A DNA stretch of 64,000 nucleotides, taken from the NCBI GenBank assembly GCA_030770535.1, contig JASVEC010000002.1:1-64000 (forward strand), read 5' to 3'. Shown here in pieces: positions 55,739 to 64,000 of this stretch (its first letter is position 1; each line of letters starts with the position of its first letter). The notes under the pieces were generated by a model. The model saw only the letters and a program-made list of their open reading frames with translations. It did no database searches and was not told where the DNA came from. The stretch is from Batkoa obscura. Taxonomy: Eukaryota; Entomophthoromycota; Entomophthoromycetes; Entomophthorales; Batkoaceae. The position numbers and the translations under genes were made by a program.

Positions 55739-57048
55739 ATGATTAGTAATATTCAAAATAACATAATAGAAGAAGGTGCCTTATTAAACTATGAGCAAGA
55801 TGAAGAAGAAGTAGAGCCAATGTCTTTCAGACATAGCCCTCTTCCTTATATTACCTACTACCTAAAAAGTCTAATAAAACGAAGTACTTTATTGTTCATC
55901 ATTCTCTTACTCTTTTCTTTATTAAGCGATCAACTTATACGTAAACTCAGTTTTCCTCCCAGAATGGACAATAATTCTTATGACAAGGACCTTGGCTTAT
56001 TAAAAAATATTCCTGAACTTAATCAAACAAATCATTACAAAATGGATTTTCATTTACACACTTCATATTCAGATGGTAGTATGACTCCAGAACAAGTAGT
56101 AGATTGGGCCTTTCTGAACGGTTATAACATTATTGTAATTACAGATCATAATGAATTACATGGGGCTTTGATAGCTGAAAAATATGCTTTAAAAAAATAC
56201 AAAAATAGTTTAATTGTTATTCCTGGCGTTGAGTATACGTAAGTTATTCATTAATATTAACTTAATTATAGTATATTTATTTCTATATTAATAGTAACTG
56301 TCGAGTGCACATGAATTTAATCAATATACGAAAACTATCTAATTTATATGGGGCTTATCCAAGTGACGAAGAGATACAAACTATTATTAAACAAACACAC
56401 AAAAATGGCGGAATAGCAATTCTAAATCATATACCATGGAGTCATCACATACAATTTGGTAAAACCAATTCTAGATTATCTCAACATCCCAGTGTAACTC
56501 AAGCAATTAAATGGGGCATTGATGGTATAGAAATTATTAATGAAAATATATACGATCAATACACTTTGAATTTTCTTAATAAAAATAATCAACAATTATT
56601 AAAAGTAACAGGTACCGATTTACATAACCCTGGTTCTGCTTACGCTTGGTCATTATTACCTAAGACAGTTCCATTGACTACAAAAGGCGTTATGAATTAT
56701 CTCAAAAATAAAACAAATACTATAGATCATATCTTTTATCCTATAGGCACCCCAACCATTGTGCATCCCAAATTCAATCCAAAACATGCATATGTAATCC
56801 CATTAATGATTTTAGCTAATGTATTCGGTTCTTTTTTTACACTGGATCAAGGTATGTATTCTTTTCATGGGAGTTTTTGTCATCAAGAAACATTAACAGT
56901 CCATTACTTTTCTATATTTGTATTCTACTTATTTTTATATCTTTGTTTATTAATCATTGATGGTTTCTCTTTATTATTTAAATGGGTGATGCCAAGGAAT
57001 AATAACTTCAGGTATGCTCTGTTAAGACAATACTCTAGGTCCCCTTAA
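55739..57048 (+). CDS. Membrane-anchored PHP-domain metallo-phosphoesterase
   Basis: Two exons (55739-56238, 56295-57048) joined over a 56-bp intron give 417 residues. An acidic cytosolic N terminus is followed by one membrane span (about 47-65, LLFIILLLFSLLSDQ). The PHP fold follows with its metal-binding motifs: DFHLHTSYSDGS, ITDHNELHG, PGVEYT and RVHMN, LNHIPW and GTDLHN. Two further hydrophobic segments lie near 345-365 and 375-400, so the catalytic domain sits in a loop between membrane segments. PHP enzymes hydrolyse phosphate esters with two or three metal ions; substrates range from DNA ends to nucleotides, and this one cannot be assigned. It begins 357 bp after the rhodanese gene, same strand. 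Confidence 0.85.
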
Positions 57049-57833
57049 GTTGAAGTTTTTTTAATAAACTTAAGTTTCATTTTCTTGAATATAAATTATT
57101 ATTATTATTACAACCTAATTTAAAATTAAAATTATTCACAGCTAGGGGAGCTGGCAATTTCAACTGCATATAATGACTTAATTATAGCCAGAAAGTGGCA
57201 GTGCTTTAATTATTGAAATGAAATAAAATCGTAAGGATATCCTTTATATTAAATTGTTCAAAAAGAAAGCTACTTTATAAGTTAAAATTTAATAATAAAT
57301 TACTTGGCTGAATAATGTAAATCAACTCTTGGATTTAAAATTCGGTCATTATTAATTTTAAATTTTAAATGAAAATAATATATATATTTTATTAAGCATT
57401 TCAAATTATATAATACTTTTAGATGTTTTAGGACCCTCTGATTTCTATTATTCTTCTATTCTATCTACTACAATAAAATGAACAATAAGCAATTGACCAG
57501 TTATGAAATCACATTGAATTAAAGATAGGAAGTTTTGTGTCAAAATGATATTAAGGTGATTCAATGAGTTGATTTTTATCTATTTTATAAAAGGCATTAA
57601 AATTTACTAAAAAATTAACTGAAAAATTAGGCGAATTTGTTTGATGAAGGCGAAATTAAGTCATAATTAACAAAAATCATTAGCTAGCTATGTTTTAAAC
57701 CGCATTAAATCAAATTTTCCTCGATGGAAAAATGGGGGGTATATAAGCTCAACATAAGTATTAGTTTTATTTTTTATACATTCACTTAATTTAATATTTT
57801 AATTCCAACTATCACTATTAGGTTACTATAAAA
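57049..57833. other. Intergenic spacer with promoter
   Basis: About 785 bp. A TATA box lies near the right end (57740); no gene or repeat element recognised in the rest. Confidence 0.5.
57740..57747 (+). promoter_or_regulatory. TATA box of the TspO-like gene
   Basis: TATATAAG, preceded by a short G run, lies 87 bases upstream of the first ATG (57834). Confidence 0.5.
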
Positions 57834-58718
57834 ATGATGAAGTTACCTTTCACCCGAATCATCAACTTACTATGCTTCATTCTGATCATTATTGTTAATG
57901 CTTTAGGTTTCTTTTTACCTTTAGGTAATCGTTACTTTTATGATCAAATCGACTCAGCTTTAGCCCCTCATTACTGGTCCATCGTTATTTGGGCTTTAAT
58001 TTATTTTACCATGTTTCTTTTTATCGTATATCAATTGACTCCATTTACCTATATTTATGACTATATTAACTATGGGATCTCTCCATTATTTTGGGTTCAA
58101 ACTTTAGCTAATGTAGGTTGGGTATTTTCTTATGCTTATGCCCCACCAGAACTAGCTTGGATTCAATTGATCTTTATTTATTTATTATTCTTATCTCTTG
58201 CCCTTATGTATAGTTCAGTTACTAAGTATATCAAGAGAGATTTAGCAACCAGAGAAAACTCGGACCATCATTACTTTTTCAATTTCTTTTTTGGTAGATT
58301 CTGGCTTTCGGTCTATTTCGGTTGGGTTTCAGTATCAGTAATTTATTACTCTTTTGCTATTCTTGCAGATCTTAGTGAATATTCATACCGTAATGCTTCT
58401 ATTGTTTTTGGCGCTCTAGGTTTGATGGCTCTTATCTTATTAGCTCTTAACCGTGATGTAGTATATGGTTTAACTGTCGTATGGGCAGCTATTTGGATTG
58501 CTTTGAATTATAGTTATACTAACCAAGATAACGGAAGCCCACAATGGCCCGTATTCCTTAGTGCTTTAATTGTTGGTGCTATTATACTATTAGCCTGTAT
58601 CATTACATTTATTATCAATTTGTTCTTTTCTTTGGGACGCTCTGTACATAGAAGAAAACATTATGCTGATTCAGCTACTACAGGTTTACGTGAACCAGTT
58701 CCAGTCCATGTAGCATAA
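57834..58718 (+). CDS. Tryptophan-rich polytopic membrane protein, TspO/MBR-like
   Basis: Single exon, 294 residues from the first of two adjacent ATGs. It has about eight or nine membrane segments and many Trp and Tyr at segment ends: YWSIVIWALIYFTMFLF, LANVGWVFSYAYAP, FWLSVYFGWVSVSVI and VVWAAIWIALNY. This pattern matches the long TspO/MBR-related proteins (often called tryptophan-rich sensory proteins) rather than the 160-residue classical TspO. Classical members bind porphyrins and sterols; the function of the long form is not established. The C terminus is basic, then Ser/Thr-rich, and cytosolic. It converges with the ethylene-receptor-like gene, stop codons 165 bp apart. Family assignment is moderate. 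Confidence 0.6.
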   Translation: MMKLPFTRIINLLCFILIIIVNALGFFLPLGNRYFYDQIDSALAPHYWSIVIWALIYFTMFLFIVYQLTPFTYIYDYINYGISPLFWVQTLANVGWVFSYAYAPPELAWIQLIFIYLLFLSLALMYSSVTKYIKRDLATRENSDHHYFFNFFFGRFWLSVYFGWVSVSVIYYSFAILADLSEYSYRNASIVFGALGLMALILLALNRDVVYGLTVVWAAIWIALNYSYTNQDNGSPQWPVFLSALIVGAIILLACIITFIINLFFSLGRSVHRRKHYADSATTGLREPVPVHVA

Positions 58719-58883
58719 AGTCAAGAAGACAAATTAACCATTACTTGTATAATAATATAGCTCATTAAAAATTTAATAAATATATTTTAAATATAGTTTT
58801 GTTTAATAATAGCAATAGTTTAATATATATACTAATAATGACACGAATTAAAAAGCAGCTTTATTAAAATTAATGAGTTTTAT

Positions 58884-60764
58884 TTACTCAAGAATAACTG
58901 AAGGAATAAATAATTTGGCAGAGAAAGTAAAAACAGAACCTCTTCCTTTACAAGAGCGTATGGCCATATTACCATGGAATAACTTGATATAATAACTTAA
59001 CATCCAGAAGCCTAAGCCTAATTCAATGTTGTTTGATAAGTCGGTAACTAATTTATCATCATTATCGCTTAATGTTCTAGTATCACAATCGATTTGATTA
59101 ATAGCACGTATAATCTTAGATACTTGATCATTACGCATACCAATACCAAAGTCAACCACATGGAAATAAAATACTTTTCTAGAATAAGTTTTCGGCAATG
59201 TAGGATCAGTTTCAATAGGATAAACCAAGTTCTCCACATTAGAGATAAAAGAAGGATTGTATTGACTATCAAAAGTACAACATCTTGGATCTTTTAAGAA
59301 AGGAATGAATGCTGCTGGTGGATCTTCATTTAGGGAGATAAAAATCGAGACATCTTGATCTCTAGTACTGTATTTGATAGAGTTATTGAGTAATATAGAC
59401 ATGGCCTGTTTTAACCTTAGTTGGTCACCTATGATAAATTGTGGAGTATCAGGTAATACATTGAGATGAAGTTGAATGTTTTTTGTTTTTGCATAATTAG
59501 ATTGCTGTTCAAATACACCAGTTACTAGTTGATTTATGTTTAGTGTCTGGTTAATAAGGGTTAATTGATTAGATTCAATCTTAACAGATTCATCTAAGTT
59601 TAATAAGATACCATCTAATTGATTAAAGTAATTATTTATATAATTGAATTGTATTGTTTGTTCTTCATTTAAGTTATTATGTTGGGCTATAGCTTGTAAA
59701 CACTGCTTAATATACTTAAGTGGATCATTTAGTTCTTTATTTAAATGCGTAATCAATTTCGACTTAAATTGATTATTAATATCGGCATCCTGTTTTAATT
59801 GATACAAGTTATGATTATTACGCATTTGATTTTGAATCTTCTTTAAATGATATGATTCCAATTGAATTTGTCTTGCTTGTTGTAAAGCAATTTCTAATTG
59901 TACTAACACATCCTCAAACATCTCAAGATCTTCTTCATTCAAAATGATACTCTCTTGCTCATAAAACCCCAAGATAAAACCTTTACCACCATTTTCACTC
60001 ATTTCAAAGGACATGGCTAAGCCACTCTTAAATAAAGCACCTCTTTGTTTATTGACTAATTCTACCATATCATTACAATTCAAATGTAAAGTACAAGTAG
60101 TACAAATAATCTTTTTGACAATATCATTGTTTGGGTCCATGTTAATAGTTTTCCAATAATGAGCTTTGATACCGGAATTTTCTTTGACCTGATTATGAGT
60201 CTGGATATACTCAGAATAACAAATGAGATCACCATTGACCTCATCAGGTAAAAAAATTGCTAAGCCACTGAAATTCAAATTGACACTTAACTCATGGACT
60301 ACTACGTCACAAATCACCTCCACGTCCAATTTTTTACGGATTTGATTGGTGATTTTACGGAACTTTCTTAACACGTCATTAGCAACTTGTAAACTTTGTT
60401 CATGTTTTATACGGAAGCCTAATTCTTCTTGAAGCAATGCAGTTTTTACAGGTAATGAAAATACTTTTGGGATAACAAAGATAAGAACACAGGCGGTAGC
60501 AAAAGACACAATAGCACACAAAACTTTAGAAGCTAATAAAACTGGGTCCGTTCGGGTCCATGGTACCCATATAGCTACTAAATGAGTAATACCACAAGCA
60601 GTAATAAAAACTTCAAAAAATACTAAAACATATTTAAAAGGCAAAGGACGTGTCAATGAACGTTGAAAAAACCATATTTCAATTGGAATAGCAAAATAAG
60701 ATAAACAAATGATAATGTCAGATACTACAGTACCTATAACTATTGGGTCAGAAAGATCCAACAT
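58884..60764 (-). CDS. Ethylene-receptor-like sensor histidine kinase without phospho-acceptor His
   Basis: Single exon, 626 residues. Three N-terminal membrane segments form an ethylene-binding domain: Asp16 in VVSDIIICLSYFAIPIE, and Cys57 and His61 in ACGITHL, the pair that holds copper in plant ETR1 (Cys65/His69). A coiled coil leads to a GAF domain (about 145-295) with an unusual C-x2-C-x2-H-x2-C cluster at 221-230. The kinase part retains the N box (LLNNSIKYS), G1 (VDFGIGM) and G2 (GLGFWML), but in the H box (HLNKELNDPL) Lys343 stands where the phosphorylated His should be. There is no receiver domain. It therefore resembles plant subfamily-2 receptors that signal without His phosphorylation. 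Likely located in ER or other internal membrane by analogy; ligand binding is inference. Confidence 0.9.
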   Translation of the reverse strand: MLDLSDPIVIGTVVSDIIICLSYFAIPIEIWFFQRSLTRPLPFKYVLVFFEVFITACGITHLVAIWVPWTRTDPVLLASKVLCAIVSFATACVLIFVIPKVFSLPVKTALLQEELGFRIKHEQSLQVANDVLRKFRKITNQIRKKLDVEVICDVVVHELSVNLNFSGLAIFLPDEVNGDLICYSEYIQTHNQVKENSGIKAHYWKTINMDPNNDIVKKIICTTCTLHLNCNDMVELVNKQRGALFKSGLAMSFEMSENGGKGFILGFYEQESIILNEEDLEMFEDVLVQLEIALQQARQIQLESYHLKKIQNQMRNNHNLYQLKQDADINNQFKSKLITHLNKELNDPLKYIKQCLQAIAQHNNLNEEQTIQFNYINNYFNQLDGILLNLDESVKIESNQLTLINQTLNINQLVTGVFEQQSNYAKTKNIQLHLNVLPDTPQFIIGDQLRLKQAMSILLNNSIKYSTRDQDVSIFISLNEDPPAAFIPFLKDPRCCTFDSQYNPSFISNVENLVYPIETDPTLPKTYSRKVFYFHVVDFGIGMRNDQVSKIIRAINQIDCDTRTLSDNDDKLVTDLSNNIELGLGFWMLSYYIKLFHGNMAIRSCKGRGSVFTFSAKLFIPSVILE

Positions 60765-62579
60765 ATTGATATATATATATTTTTTTTATAAATTAAGTTT
60801 GTTGAAATCATTTGTTTATTATTTAAAGCTTTTTATATGTCTAACTTTAGGTTTATTTTGAGTATTTTTTATTTGTATACACCCCTTACTTTTACTCCAT
60901 GTTTAATAAGGGAACCATGTTTTTAGAATGCAGGAAAAGAGGATATTATTTGTCTGGATGGCATCAAAATCGAAATTAAAATTAAAACTTGTATAAAATT
61001 TAAAAAGAACTTGTTAATTACATCTATTATAAAATTTATATTATTAAATTATGATATAAACAGTATAGAAATAAGTATAATATAATTTTATTTATATTAT
61101 TTTACTTTGAATCTTCACGTAAAAAGCCCAATTTAATAAAGTAGTATTGGTCTTCCATTACTCCTTAAACAAAGATTAAAAGAAGTTAACTTTTTTATAC
61201 ATTTTATTTTCAAACATAGTAATTTTACATACTAAAAATCACAGTTACTAATAGATTATTAAAATTTGTAACAACAATACTGATCGAACAGTCTAAGTCT
61301 AGTATCTATAAATTATATTAATCTTTAGTTAATCGGAGTTGTAATACATTGAGCTTATTAACTTGAATTCTATATTTTTTTAAAACATTTTATATAAAAT
61401 GTAAGTTTAGTTAAAAAGATAAGTAAGATAGATTAATAACAAATTTAATAAACAAGTTATGTTGTGTTGATTGAGATACTATTGTTTTTAATAAATAGAA
61501 GGGAAATTAAAGAAGATCTAGATATTTATAAGATTTAATTAGCATTTATTCAAAATTGAAGAATTAAAAAATTAATACTAGCATAATAAAGCATAAAAAT
61601 ATAATAAAAATCATTTTTAGTCACCACTTATTTTAATTCAAATATTATTTTTATTAATGCATGTATCTAACTTTTAAAACAACAATAATATGGTGACTAT
61701 AAAATTTATGCTAATTAATATAAATACTTTATTAACATATTAATTATGTTTTATAAGAGATTAATCCCTTGATCCTTAAACTCATTATTATTATTGTATA
61801 AAATCAAATAAATTATAACAAATTAAGCTAAGGAAGTACATTCCTTATAAAAAGGAGAGAATAAGGTAACTTGATAATTACTGTAGTCAATTAAGCTAGT
61901 AATATTTCATAAGAAGGGATAAGCAAGATAGGAAATACATCAAGTTTATCAATAGAGTTAGATGTTTGATATTAATAGATTGTGATTGTGCATATATAGT
62001 TAGTATTATAAAACTCAGTTCAAAAATAATTATTTTTTCAATAAAAGAAACTAACGAGGTTATCTTTAAAGATTAAGAGTAAAAAGGAAATAAACACTAA
62101 GCTTGGTTTGTTTTTAAAGGGTGGGTAGTAATTTAATACGATTAAAAGCTTAGAATAGTTTATTTGCGATCCTTTTTTATTTTAAAAAAAATGTAAAAAT
62201 ACTAAATTGAATAAAATCAGGAGCAGTCAAAAAAGTCATAGTAATAATAATAAAGTATCATGAAGAATAAAAATAATTTAAAGCTGTTTATTATTTAAAA
62301 ATAGATAATTAATAATACAAATGTACTTCATAATAATAAAATGTAATCAAAAGTATATTAATCTTTTTAGAAATAATATAAAACGTTGCATTTACTCACA
62401 AATTCCTTACAGTTGCAATTTTGTCTTAGTGTTCTCATGAAAGCCACCTGTTTAACTACTAATCAATTTTTAAATTGAAGTCACTTTCTTCTTACCCATC
62501 TTACTTTAACTCATTTCATTTCATTCTAGAATCGGCTGTAGTTAAGATGGCTTTGCTTTTTTTAAATTTTCTGTCAACG

Positions 62580-62682
62580 TTGGGAGATGTATTTTTGTAT
62601 TTAAGAATTTTACTGACAATTTTTCTACATAAATAGCGCTTAAAAAATGGAAAAATAATGAAACTAAAAAAACAGTCCCATT
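62580..62682 (-). mobile_element. Short TIR element (MITE-like), copy 15
   Basis: Inverted copy from GGGAGATGTATTTTTGTATT to ACAGTCCCA, core AAATAGCGCTTAAAAAATGG. Confidence 0.85.
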
Positions 62683-63604
62683 TTTATATTAGCTCATGAA
62701 TATATATATTACCTTATCAAAAATTTGCTATAAAAGAAAATTAACAGAAAGTTAACTACAACCAACTCTCTATGATGCTTTCTTAACAACAAGCATTTGA
62801 GTTTTGGCTTTTTTATAATATTTAAAAAAAAACAAGTCACTTTTATTAAAAATATTAAGATTGAAGAAATTCAAAATTGTTTTTTATAAATGGTCTAAAA
62901 TATTGTTCACATTTATTGTTAAAAACGAAAATGAGTAAATTGATTAAATTTGTTAGATGGACTTCATTAACCTGAGGCTTAATATTTTCCTGATTATAGT
63001 TCTTTACCGAAAAGAAACAGATCAATCTAGCATTAAGGCGCTTGAACATAACTAAGGCTAACAAGGCCTTGTTTTTGAAGAAGGGTTTCTGAGTCTGCTA
63101 AAGGGTCATGTAATTGTTAGGCATCAACATATAGTCTTCTTAGTGTTTATTATATATTCCATTAACTATTTGGTTTGTAAAACCTTTAGTAAATAGGGAT
63201 GTCTTTTATTGCCTTTTCTTATTGTTCTTAAAATTAGAAAAATTAACTAATGCATTCGTTTAAGTTTACATGTGCACGATCAGGTAATAAATTTTATAGC
63301 TAATAATTTACTCTTTATAGTATTTTTGAGGGCTATTAATTTAATTTTTGTTCGAAATAAACAGTTAGCTATCACACATCCAAGCTTGAACAGTATACTA
63401 ATTAATTAATTTCTAATTTTAAAAAATAGTAAAAAGGACAATTGGCAAAAAATATCCCCAAATATTATTTATCATGTTAATAATTAAGAAATCATTTCTG
63501 TTTCTAGACATAATTAAAAGTTCTTAGTAAATACTTTAGACACATAACTTTTAATTTTTATTGTAAGAAAGATAAGTTAGGATAAATGTAGAAAAAATAG
63601 AAGA

Positions 63605-63711
63605 TATTCGGGGACACCTTCTTTGGTTTCATTTATTTTTTCATTTCTTAAGCGCTATTAAGTGGAAATAATATCAATAGAATGCTTAAACAAAAGAGGG
63701 ATACTTATGTG
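63605..63711 (+). mobile_element. Short TIR element (MITE-like), copy 16
   Basis: Worn direct copy (CGGGGACACC at the left; CTTAAGCGCTATTAAGTGG core; GCTTAAACAAAAGAGGGATA at the right). Confidence 0.7.
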
Positions 63712-63926
63712 TATTCCTATAAAAATTCGGTGAGTTTCTTTATTTCAAATTAAATTGAAAGTAAAACGATAATGAAATAAAAAACACTCTATAATTGTTT
63801 TTATTTAACTTTCTATTTATTTTATACATATTGTAATATGCAATCTAAATCTAAAGTCTAAAAATATTTCTAAACAATTTTTTGATATTAAATTTATCTG
63901 GATATTCTAACAGGTGTTTGATTTGT

Positions 63927-64000
63927 TATGGGGATGTTTTTTTGGCTTCATTACTTTTTTCATCCTTTAAGTGCTATTTGAGTGGAAAAATTACTAGTAA
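63927..64000 (+). mobile_element. Short TIR element (MITE-like), copy 17, cut by window end
   Basis: Well-preserved left part: TATGGGGATGTTTTTTTGGC, TTTAAGTGCTATTTGAGTGG, then ACTAGTAA at the last base. The right end lies outside the window. Confidence 0.85.

Larger units (their letters stand above)
60765..64000. other. Gene-free region with three short repeat elements
   Basis: About 3.2 kb to the window end. No frame shows a recognisable domain; the 69-codon frame at 62855-63064 (minus) is low-complexity. Short elements at 62580, 63605 and 63927 mark a return to repeat-rich spacer. The first few hundred bases should hold the promoter of the ethylene-receptor-like gene. Confidence 0.6.

Noticed and set aside
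62855-63064. 69-codon minus-strand frame near the right end
   Set aside because: Asn/Ile/Leu/Lys-rich, no domain, no exon partners.
63428-63466. Weak similarity to the right end of the short element
   Set aside because: Only the terminal ten or so bases are alike; too short in AT-rich DNA to count as a copy.
1-64000. LTR retroelements, other virus-derived elements, autonomous transposases and CRISPR-like arrays
   Set aside because: No reverse transcriptase, integrase, capsid or transposase motifs and no regularly spaced repeats seen in any frame or strand.

Overview
This is the left end of a chromosome from a fungus. It opens with about 133 copies of the CCCTAA telomere repeat (TTAGGG on the other strand) and runs through subtelomeric repeats into ordinary gene space. 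The DNA is very AT-rich by eye. Genes carry many tiny GT-AG introns, mostly 42-70 nt; I place 58 in 16 of 26 genes. Gene content (C-4 sterol oxidase, PTR2, Vps9, Ste20/PAK, 7TM-RGS proteins, secreted barwin-like proteins with a chitin-binding CBM19-like tail) points to a fungus. The ethylene-receptor-like sensor and overall style suggest an early-diverging lineage (Zoopagomycota, Entomophthoromycotina or Mucoromycota grade). SCO1 means aerobic mitochondria, which argues against the anaerobic rumen fungi. Species is not resolved.

Layout. 1-800 telomere; 801-1746 subtelomeric repeat with a foldback copy; 2.6-7.6 kb prolyl aminopeptidase, SIL1-like ER exchange factor, a small probable mitochondrial protein, and proteasome regulator PI31; 9.7-11.9 kb two tandem secreted barwin/CBM19 proteins; 12-24 kb a gene-poor, repeat-rich zone holding a cytochrome P450 split by 11 introns, a bZIP factor and SCO1; 24-31 kb two 7TM-RGS paralogs flanking an UNC93-like MFS protein; 32-39 kb sterol C-4 oxidase, UTP11, a GPI-phospholipase-D-like protein and a PTR2 peptide transporter; 39-42 kb repeats; 42.4-60.8 kb a dense block: cystinosin, VPS9, a 2-hydroxyacid dehydrogenase, an intracellular LysM-like protein, a PPP-like phosphatase, a PAK/Ste20 kinase, a rhodanese tRNA-hydroxylase-like protein, a membrane PHP-domain protein, a TspO-like membrane protein and an ethylene-receptor-like histidine kinase; 60.8-64 kb repeats without a recognisable gene.

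Repeats. A short element of about 100-110 bp (ends GGGGATGT / ACATCCCC) occurs 17 times in both orientations, always outside genes and absent from the dense stretches 29.2-41.4 and 41.9-62.6 kb. Two copies are foldback forms. A second element (18541-18740) has about 50-bp terminal inverted repeats flanked by TA.

The most interesting gene is 58884-60764. It has the complete ethylene-binding transmembrane sensor with the copper-ligating Cys/His pair, a GAF domain and a histidine-kinase core, but the phospho-accepting His is replaced by Lys and there is no receiver domain. Next come the two 7TM-RGS paralogs, which share a perfectly identical 155-bp tract inside diverged flanks, a gene-conversion signature, and carry a long insertion inside the RGS domain. 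I found no virus-derived or LTR element.
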